Source of the DNA: JBMOMT01 sp049324835
GTDB lineage: Bacteria > Chloroflexota > Anaerolineae > CAYNKW01
Reading direction: 5' to 3'
DNA length: 28,796 nucleotides
Assembly: GCA_049324835.1 (NCBI GenBank)
Contig: JBMOMT010000008.1
Coordinates: 1-28,796 of the forward strand
Shown: in pieces, positions 24,164-28,796 of the stretch
Numbering within the stretch: position 1 is the first letter of the stretch
Layout: the number at the start of each line of letters is the position of its first letter
Translations under genes and position numbers: made by a program
The notes under the pieces: generated by a model
What the model was told of the DNA's origin: nothing
What the model saw: the letters and a program-made list of their open reading frames with translations, nothing else
The model's database searches: none

Positions 24164-24169
24164 ATTATA
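24164..24169 (-). promoter_or_regulatory. -10 box of the moxR operon
   Basis: TATAAT on the minus strand with TTGGCC 18 bases upstream, about 60 bases before the MoxR ATG. It lies between the winged-helix gene and moxR, giving the operon its own start. Confidence 0.55.
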
Positions 24170-24225
24170 CCAGAGATCACCAAAAGAGGCCAATTGTGAC
24201 AGAAAAAGGGGATCGGCGAGGCGGA

Positions 24226-24603
24226 TCAGGGCGTGCCGTTGCCGGGCGGCGTGGCGCCGCTGAGGAAAAAGGAGGAACGATCCATCTGAGTGGCAAAACG
24301 CAAGGCTGCCTGGCGGAGAGGTTCATAGCCGGTGAGGCAATAGGCCAGCGCGCCGTTGACCTGCTTTTGCTCCAAAAGGCCCAAGACCACCAGTTCATCC
24401 AATTCCCTGTTGACGGTAGCTGGTGGTACACTCACCTGTCGAGCCACCGCTTCAACCGTGATCTGGCCGTTGGGGTTGCCGCCAAAAAAGGCCACAATGT
24501 CCCAACGCACCGGATTGGTGGCGTGGCGTTCGACAAAGGTCAACAGATCCAGGTCGAGTTCTTTTTTTGTCGGTTGCCGCTGATTTGGAATCGAGGCGAT
24601 CAT
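24226..24603 (-). CDS. Winged-helix DNA-binding protein
   Basis: A 125-residue protein with an ArsR/MarR-like winged helix at residues of about 25-95. The recognition region is ITVEAVARQVSVPPATVNRELDELVVLGLLEQ, followed by a wing (NGALAYCLT). The family is not certain, and no metal-binding cysteines like those of ArsR sensors are seen apart from one Cys in the wing. It precedes the moxR operon on the same strand and is divergent from ackA. Its promoter (24666-24694) and that of ackA lie within 80 bases, so it could control either. Confidence 0.65.
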   Translation of the reverse strand: MIASIPNQRQPTKKELDLDLLTFVERHATNPVRWDIVAFFGGNPNGQITVEAVARQVSVPPATVNRELDELVVLGLLEQKQVNGALAYCLTGYEPLRQAALRFATQMDRSSFFLSGATPPGNGTP

Positions 24604-24665
24604 GGATCAACCTGTCATGGTCCCGCGCGCGAGTGGACGCTGCGCTCCGATGGGCCTTTGCACTA

Positions 24666-24694
24666 AATGTATCATTCTGTTACGTAAAAGTCAA
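24666..24694 (-). promoter_or_regulatory. Promoter of the winged-helix gene
   Basis: On the minus strand TTGACT (24694-24689), a 17-base spacer and TACATT (24671-24666), about 63 bases before the ATG at 24603. Confidence 0.6.
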
Positions 24695-24715
24695 TAGTAC
24701 CTACCTCCTAAGCCT

Positions 24716-24744
24716 TTGTGTTTTGGGCTCATTTCTGCTATACT
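24716..24744 (+). promoter_or_regulatory. Promoter of ackA
   Basis: TTGTGT (24716-24721), a 17-base spacer and TATACT (24739-24744). Predicted start is near 24751, giving a leader of about 196 bases that begins exactly at the left arm of a long-range stem. Confidence 0.6.
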
Positions 24745-24750
24745 TGCTTC

Positions 24751-24899
24751 GATAGTCTCCCGCTTGGGTGTTATGGGTCTGATTTTACCGCAGAGCCGCC
24801 GAGTTCTCAGAGGAAGTGATATAAAACTCGGCGGGCTCTGCGTTCTCGGCGGTGAAAAATGGCCCCCAGGTACTTGCAACACGTTATAGGGAGACTATC
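24751..24899 (+). promoter_or_regulatory. Structured leader of ackA with nested inverted repeats
   Basis: GATAGTCTCCC (24751-24761) is the exact complement of GGGAGACTATC (24889-24899), an 11-bp closing stem. Inside it a long hairpin joins GCAGAGCCGCCGAGTT with AACTCGGCGGGCTCTGC, one base unpaired, around 24790-24840. The latter part, with CTCTGCGTTCTCGGCGGTGAAA, looks like a dispersed intergenic repeat. The ackA ribosome site (GGAGG at 24931) could also pair with the left closing arm. It may be a regulatory leader or a repeat inserted in a leader. Confidence 0.45.
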
Positions 24900-24946
24900 T
24901 GGACTTCTCAGGGTTGAAATCTGGCAGCCAGGAGGTTTACCGATCC

Positions 24947-26182
24947 ATGAAGATCATGGTGCTGAACTGCGGCAGCTCGTCGGTCAAATACAGTCTCTTT
25001 GCCATGGACCAGACAGAGCGGGCGCTCGTCGGCGGGCTGGTGGAGCGCATCGGCCTGGACGACCCGCGCCTGGTGCACAAGCCGGCCGATGGCCGCAAGG
25101 TGGTGCGGGAAAACGTGCCGGTGCGCAACCATCATCAGGCCGTCGAGCTGGTGCTGGAGACGCTCACCCACCCCGATCATGGCGTCATTGCCTCGGCCGG
25201 CGAGATCGACGCGGTGGGGCACCGGGTGGTGCACGGCGGCGAGCGCTTTGCCCAATCGACGCGCATCGACGACGCGGTGATGCAGGCGCTGCGGGATCAC
25301 GTCGAGCTGGCGCCGCTGCACAATCCACCCAACATCACCGGCATCGAGGCGGTGGCGGCCATCCTGCCGCGCGTGCCCCAGGTGGGTGTGTTCGATACCG
25401 CCTTTCACCAGACCATGCCGCCCCAGGCCTACATTTACGGCCTGCCTTACGAGTATTACCAAAAGCACGGCATCCGCCGCTACGGCTTTCACGGCACCTC
25501 GCACCGCTTTGTGGCCCAGGAAGCGGCCCGTTTTTTGAGCCGCCCGCTGGCCGATCTGCGGCTCATCACCTGCCACCTGGGCAACGGGGCCAGCATCGCG
25601 GCGGTGCAAGGCGGCCGCTCGGTGGACACCAGCATGGGCTTTACGCCGCTGGAAGGGCTGATGATGGGCAGCCGCTGCGGCGATCTCGACCCGGCCATCG
25701 TGCCCTTTTTGATGGAACGGGAGGGCCTGAACACCGACGAGATCGACGCGCTGCTGAACAAAAAGAGCGGCGTGTTGGGTGTTTCCGGTTACACCTCGGA
25801 CATGCGCGACATCGAGGCAGCGGCCTATGCCGACGTCGAAAAGCGCACGCCCAACGTCGACCATCCTCACCACCGCCGCTCCAAACTGGCGCTGGATATT
25901 TACAATTACCGGGTCAAAAAGTACATCGGCGCCTATGCCGCCGCCATGGGTGGGGTCGACGCGGTGATTTTCACCGGCGGCATCGGCGAGCACTCGGAGG
26001 TGACGCCCGACGACGCCTGCGCCGGCATGGGGTTCATGGGCATCGAGCTGGGGCCGGTGCAAAAGCTGGGCGGCGGCTGGTACGAGCTGAGCCGGCCCGA
26101 TTCGCCGGTGCGGGTGCTGGTCATCCCCACCGACGAAGAGTTGATGATCGCACGCGATACGTTCGAGATCGTGGCAAATTGA
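24947..26182 (+). CDS. ackA: Acetate kinase
   Basis: A 411-residue acetate kinase, converting acetyl phosphate and ADP to acetate and ATP in the cytoplasm. It opens with MKIMVLNCGSSSVKYSLF, the first phosphate-binding strand, and has GHRVVHGGE, YGFHGTSHRFVAQ, CHLGNGASIAAVQGGRSVDT, VIFTGGIGEHSEV and a final PTDEELMIARDT, all typical of the ASKHA-fold kinase. The ATG at 24947 gives the canonical N-terminus and has GGAGG 11 bases upstream. An in-frame start at 24914 lacks a site. No phosphotransacetylase gene is adjacent. Two terminators follow. Third codon positions are very G/C-rich. Confidence 0.96.
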   Translation: MKIMVLNCGSSSVKYSLFAMDQTERALVGGLVERIGLDDPRLVHKPADGRKVVRENVPVRNHHQAVELVLETLTHPDHGVIASAGEIDAVGHRVVHGGERFAQSTRIDDAVMQALRDHVELAPLHNPPNITGIEAVAAILPRVPQVGVFDTAFHQTMPPQAYIYGLPYEYYQKHGIRRYGFHGTSHRFVAQEAARFLSRPLADLRLITCHLGNGASIAAVQGGRSVDTSMGFTPLEGLMMGSRCGDLDPAIVPFLMEREGLNTDEIDALLNKKSGVLGVSGYTSDMRDIEAAAYADVEKRTPNVDHPHHRRSKLALDIYNYRVKKYIGAYAAAMGGVDAVIFTGGIGEHSEVTPDDACAGMGFMGIELGPVQKLGGGWYELSRPDSPVRVLVIPTDEELMIARDTFEIVAN

Positions 26183-26200
26183 GGTGCAACGCACCTTTTT
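26182..26200 (+). terminator. Short terminator hairpin after ackA
   Basis: AGGTGC-AAC-GCACCT with a following T run lies directly after the ackA stop codon. The stem is only 6 bp, so it is a weaker first stop before the stronger hairpin at 26250. Confidence 0.5.
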
Positions 26201-26249
26201 GGAGGTAGAATTGAGCATGTAGGGGGGCGAGTCGCCGCAGCGCCAGCCC

Positions 26250-26285
26250 AGTGACAGGCACTTGCAAAGTGCCTGTCACTTTTTT
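26250..26285 (+). terminator. Strong terminator after ackA
   Basis: A perfect 14-bp stem (26250-26263 with 26267-26280) and 3-base loop are followed by TTTTT. The stem AGTGACAGGCACTT looks like a dispersed palindromic repeat. Confidence 0.88.
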
Positions 26286-26297
26286 AACCCGCAAAAG

Positions 26298-26326
26298 TTG
26301 TCAACCGACCCGTTCTCTGGTATACT
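26298..26326 (+). promoter_or_regulatory. Promoter of the radical SAM/SPASM gene
   Basis: TTGTCA (26298-26303), a 17-base spacer and TATACT (26321-26326), about 33 bases before the ATG. Confidence 0.65.
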
Positions 26327-26358
26327 GTGAAAAAGTTTTCCAGAGAGCGGGTTGTGTC

Positions 26359-27753
26359 ATGGATGCAGAACTGCAAAAATTCGCCGCCAGTTTCGTCGCC
26401 AGCACGCGGGATCACATTTTCATCCGCCCGGCCGATGGTATCATCATCCTGCGACCCAACCGGGCCCATCACCTCAACACCACGGCCACCGAGATGCTAC
26501 ACGCCATCTACAGCCAGGCCCAGGTGGACGCCGCCGCCGTCGTGCGCGACCTGGCCGCCCGCTATGGCCAGCCGGAAGAACGGGTGGCCGAGGACCTGAG
26601 CAAGCTGCTGCGCTCGGTGTCGCTGCTCATGCAAGACCGCCTGGGCGCCGCGCCGGCGGTGCGGGCCACGCTGTTCGGCTCTCACGAGCGCACCCTGCCG
26701 GTGCTCTCCGAGATCGCGCTGACCTATCGCTGCAACAACCGCTGCTTTTTCTGCTACGCCAGCGCGCCAGACCGCGGCCGCGAGGTGCCGGAGATGAGCA
26801 CCGATCAGGTCAAAACGGTGCTGGACAGGATCCGCCGCCAGGCCCAGGTGCCCATGGTCTCCTTTACCGGCGGCGAGCCGACGCTGCGATCTGACCTGCC
26901 GGAGCTGATCGCTCACGCCAAGTCGCTGGACATGTGGGCCAACCTGATCACCAACGGCATTCGCTGCGCCGACCCCGAGTTCGTGGCCCGGCTGGCCGAG
27001 GCCGGGCTCGACTCGGCGCAGGTGAGCCTGGAGGCCGGCGACGCCGCCACTCACGACGCGGTGGTGGGCCATGCCGGCGCGTTCGAAAAGACGGTGGCCG
27101 CCGTGGGGGCGCTGCGGGCGGCGGGGGTGCGCACCCACACCAACACCACCATCAACACCCACAACCGCAACGCGCTGTTCGGCCTGATCGATTTTGTGGC
27201 CCGGGAACTGGGCAGCGAATACCTCTCGATGAACATGGTCATCCGCACCGGCGGCGCGGTGGGCGTGCCGGACATCACCTACACCGAGATCGGCGAGTTG
27301 GCTCTCTCGCTCAAGGCCCACGCCGAAGAGCAGGGCATCCGCTTTGTGTGGTATTCGCCGGTGCCCTACTGCCTCTTTAACCCGGCGGCCAACGGGCTGG
27401 GCGGCCAGAGCTGCGCCGCCGCCGACGGGCTGCTGTCCATTGCGCCCAACGGCGACGTGCTGCCCTGCTCCAGTTTCGAGCGGGGCATCGGCAACCTGCT
27501 GCGCGAGGATTTCGCCGCCATCTGGAACCGCCGCACGGCCCGCTACTGGCGGCACAAAGAGTTTCTGCCCCCCGGCTGCCGCGACTGCGATCTGGCCGAC
27601 ATGTGCTGCGCCGCCTGTCCACTCTACTGGGACGAGCGCGGCGATCTGGCCGAGATCGCGCCGTTCATGCGCCCGGCCCGCGCCTGGGAGTGGTTGGACT
27701 GGCGGCTCAAACGTCGCTTCGTGGGCAAGGTCAAAGGGGTAGGCATCGAGTGA
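26359..27753 (+). CDS. PqqD-like/radical SAM/SPASM peptide- or cofactor-modifying enzyme
   Basis: A 464-residue fusion. Residues of about 15-95 resemble the PqqD-like peptide-recognition fold (FIRPADGIIILRPNRAHHLN, then YGQPEERVAEDLSKLL). The radical SAM core follows with C125-NNR-C129-FF-C132 and SFTGGEPTLRSDLPELI. The C-terminal SPASM domain, for auxiliary iron-sulfur clusters, has SCAAADGLLSIAPNGDVLPC and CRDCDLADMCCAACPLYW. This is the layout of PqqE/MftC-type maturases that modify a ribosomal peptide. No precursor peptide is visible nearby, so the substrate is unknown. Start is ATG 26359, because the longer frame from 26251 crosses the terminator and promoter. The ribosome site is weak. 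Confidence 0.85.
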   Translation: MDAELQKFAASFVASTRDHIFIRPADGIIILRPNRAHHLNTTATEMLHAIYSQAQVDAAAVVRDLAARYGQPEERVAEDLSKLLRSVSLLMQDRLGAAPAVRATLFGSHERTLPVLSEIALTYRCNNRCFFCYASAPDRGREVPEMSTDQVKTVLDRIRRQAQVPMVSFTGGEPTLRSDLPELIAHAKSLDMWANLITNGIRCADPEFVARLAEAGLDSAQVSLEAGDAATHDAVVGHAGAFEKTVAAVGALRAAGVRTHTNTTINTHNRNALFGLIDFVARELGSEYLSMNMVIRTGGAVGVPDITYTEIGELALSLKAHAEEQGIRFVWYSPVPYCLFNPAANGLGGQSCAAADGLLSIAPNGDVLPCSSFERGIGNLLREDFAAIWNRRTARYWRHKEFLPPGCRDCDLADMCCAACPLYWDERGDLAEIAPFMRPARAWEWLDWRLKRRFVGKVKGVGIE

Positions 27754-27784
27754 GAGGGTCACCACTATGCCAGGAGGTTCTGTG

Positions 27785-28009
27785 ATGCAAGAGCAAAAAA
27801 TGGAAGAGCAAATCGCCCAAGTCATCCAGGTGCTTCCATTGGAGATTCGGCAAGAAGTGCGTGATTTCATCGAGTTCCTTTTGGAAAAGCGGGTGCAAAA
27901 ACCCAAAGCAGAACTTGGGCTTGATTGGAGGGGGGCTCTGAGTGAATGGAAGGATCAATTCACCTCGGTAGAGCTCCAGCACAAAGCGCTTGATTGGTGG
28001 AGCGATTGA
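27785..28009 (+). CDS. DUF2281-type antitoxin
   Basis: A 74-residue protein starting MQEQKMEEQIAQVIQVLP. The helical core LEIRQEVRDFIEFLLEKR is the DUF2281 signature, and the tail SVELQHKALDWW is typical of family members paired with PIN toxins. The ATG at 27785 has AGGAGG at 27772; the earlier ATG at 27767 would put that site inside the gene. Its TGA overlaps the ATG of the toxin (TGATG), the usual coupling of a toxin-antitoxin pair. It lies 31 bases after the radical SAM gene. Confidence 0.82.
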   Translation: MQEQKMEEQIAQVIQVLPLEIRQEVRDFIEFLLEKRVQKPKAELGLDWRGALSEWKDQFTSVELQHKALDWWSD

Positions 28010-28410
28010 TGTTTCTACTGGATACCTGCATCGTGCTTGAACTTTTGCTGGATCAAGAAAAAGCCGGAGAGGTAGAGCGTTTCTTGCACAACATCTCCCC
28101 AGACCTTTTGCATCTCTCCGAATTCTCCCTCTACTCGCTGGGCGTCATTCTTCTGCGGCGTCAAGCTTTCGATGTCTTTTTGCAAATAGTGGACGATCTT
28201 TTGCTGACAGGCGGTGTTTCGTTGGTGAGGCTTGGCCCGGAGAATATGGATGAGGTTGTCCGTGCGGCCCAAAGTTTCAGGCTGGATTTCGACGATGCAT
28301 ATCAGTATGCCGTGGCTGCAAAACACGATCTGACTATTGTGAGTTTTGATAGCGACTTTGACCACACTGAACGGCAGAGGCGGACACCTGCCGAGCTTTT
28401 AAGAGCATAG
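28009..28410 (+). CDS. PIN-domain toxin (VapC-type ribonuclease)
   Basis: A 133-residue PIN-domain protein. It opens MFLLDTCIVLELLLDQ with the first acidic residue (D5). The later cluster LDFDDAYQYAVAAKHDLTIV and SFDSDFDHTERQRRTP supplies the other acidic residues expected in the magnesium site. VapC-type toxins cleave tRNA or rRNA when their antitoxin is degraded. It follows the DUF2281 gene with an overlapping stop/start. Codon use is more A/T-rich than the neighbouring radical SAM gene, as expected for a mobile module. Confidence 0.85.
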   Translation: MFLLDTCIVLELLLDQEKAGEVERFLHNISPDLLHLSEFSLYSLGVILLRRQAFDVFLQIVDDLLLTGGVSLVRLGPENMDEVVRAAQSFRLDFDDAYQYAVAAKHDLTIVSFDSDFDHTERQRRTPAELLRA

Positions 28411-28439
28411 ACTGACCCGCATTTGGGCGAGTAGAACGC

Positions 28440-28607
28440 ATGGCTTCAAGTCCTGTCGTCATCCGCACGCGCGATCTGACCAAACGCTACCAAAACCTCA
28501 CCGCCGTGGACGGTCTCGACATGGAGGTGCGCCGCGGCGAGGTGTTTGGCTTTTTGGGGCCCAACGGCCCCGAAACAATCTGTGGTTTGCCAAAGCGAGG
28601 TTCGTAG
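28440..28607 (+). pseudogene. ABC transporter ATPase, N-terminal fragment broken in the P-loop
   Basis: The frame begins MASSPVVIRTRDLTKRY and continues with AVDGLDMEVRRGEVFGFLGP, the standard start of an ABC-2-type ATP-binding subunit. At Walker A, where GPNGAGKTT is expected, it reads GPNG then PETICGLPKRGS and a stop at 28605-28607. The change falls at about base 28569, where sequence attached to the terminal insertion element begins. So only 43 native residues remain, with no Walker B or signature motif. The rest of the gene presumably lies beyond the element in the genome. Confidence 0.8.
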
Positions 28608-28669
28608 TGAGCGGAGTGGAGTGGCGTCTTACGGCACTCCACGCCGTTACGCGCCTGACCACGAACATA

Positions 28670-28796
28670 TTTAGAAGTTACGCAGTTGAAAGTGGCAGGG
28701 TGTACTCAGGATGAGCCAGATAGGCACGAATGGCATCTCGAATAATCCGCATCTTGGCTTCAAACCAGGAGGTTCCTGTGCTCAGGCGATAGGCTT
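28670..28796. repeat. 127-bp contig-terminal inverted repeat, right copy
   Basis: Exact reverse complement of bases 1-127; see the left copy. Divergence begins at 28669. Confidence 0.9.
28678..28794 (-). CDS. Transposase C-terminal fragment (partial, runs off contig)
   Basis: Encodes the same 38-residue C-terminus (ending YTLPLSTA) as bases 3-119, on the opposite strand, with its stop at 28678-28680. The upstream part of the gene lies beyond the window. Confidence 0.6.
   Translation of the reverse strand, partial: AYRLSTGTSWFEAKMRIIRDAIRAYLAHPEYTLPLSTA

Larger units (their letters stand above)
28569..28796 (-). mobile_element. Insertion sequence end, right copy (partial)
   Basis: From the break in the ABC gene (about 28569) to the window end the sequence appears foreign. 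On the minus strand it contains the same transposase C-terminus as the left end (28794-28678), then about 108 bases of non-coding sequence with a hairpin (GTGGAGTG/CACTCCAC around 28618-28643). The left copy lacks this 108-base tail, so either the two copies differ in their ends or one insertion is truncated. Confidence 0.65.

Noticed and set aside
27767..27784. Earlier start (MPGGSV) for the DUF2281 antitoxin
   Set aside because: The AGGAGG ribosome site lies within these codons and is spaced for the ATG at 27785.
26497..27906. 469-residue minus-strand frame opposite the radical SAM gene, and similar long frames opposite ackA, recA and rny
   Set aside because: All mirror well-supported genes on the other strand and contain no recognisable domain.

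Overview
The window reads as a roughly 60% G+C contig from a bacterium of the Chloroflexota type (Anaerolineae-like). This placement is an inference from gene content: tandem FemAB proteins, a recA/recX/rny cluster, a DUF6909-like protein, a MoxR/DUF58 pair, and several palindromic mobile repeats. No rRNA or other taxonomic marker is present. Both ends carry the same 127-base sequence in inverted orientation, encoding the last 38 residues of a transposase, so the contig very probably stops where the assembly ran into a multicopy insertion sequence.

Layout, left to right. 1-127: transposase 3' end. 161-2270 (-): two tandem FemAB-type aminoacyltransferases. 2395-2471: tRNA-Glu(CTC) with its own promoter and terminator. 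2594-4752 (+): a two-gene operon of an MBL-fold hydrolase and an amidohydrolase. 4892-6858 (-): a TrmO-like protein, a stand-alone GyrI-like domain protein and an AraC-GyrI regulator. 7126-8979 (+): uvrC, apparently on a leaderless mRNA. 9023-11408 (-): recX, rny and a possible 48-residue ORF. 11409-11997: a 589-base non-coding stretch rich in hairpins. 11998-13044 (-): recA. 13306-13455 (-): a small membrane-like gene. 13573-13958: two MITE-like elements with target-site duplications. 14144-16627 (+): clpC. 16684-18975 (-): a LysM membrane protein and a large nucleoside-phosphorylase-like protein. 19274-19753 (-): remnant of an IS630-type transposase. 19962-24104 (-): MoxR ATPase, B12-binding radical SAM enzyme and DUF58 protein in one operon. 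24226-24603 (-): a winged-helix regulator. 24947-26182 (+): ackA with a long structured leader. 26359-27753 (+): a PqqD-like/radical SAM/SPASM enzyme. 27785-28410 (+): a DUF2281/PIN toxin-antitoxin pair. 28440-28607 (+): an ABC ATPase cut inside its P-loop by the insertion sequence.

The core is genome maintenance (uvrC, recA, recX), RNA and protein turnover (rny, clpC) and acetate metabolism (ackA). The less ordinary parts are the MoxR/B12-radical SAM/DUF58 operon, the orphan PqqD-radical SAM-SPASM enzyme without a visible precursor peptide, the structured region between recA and recX, the nested inverted repeats in the ackA leader, and a family of short palindromic repeats (core CCTCCCGCAGG) at four loci, one of which serves as the rny terminator.
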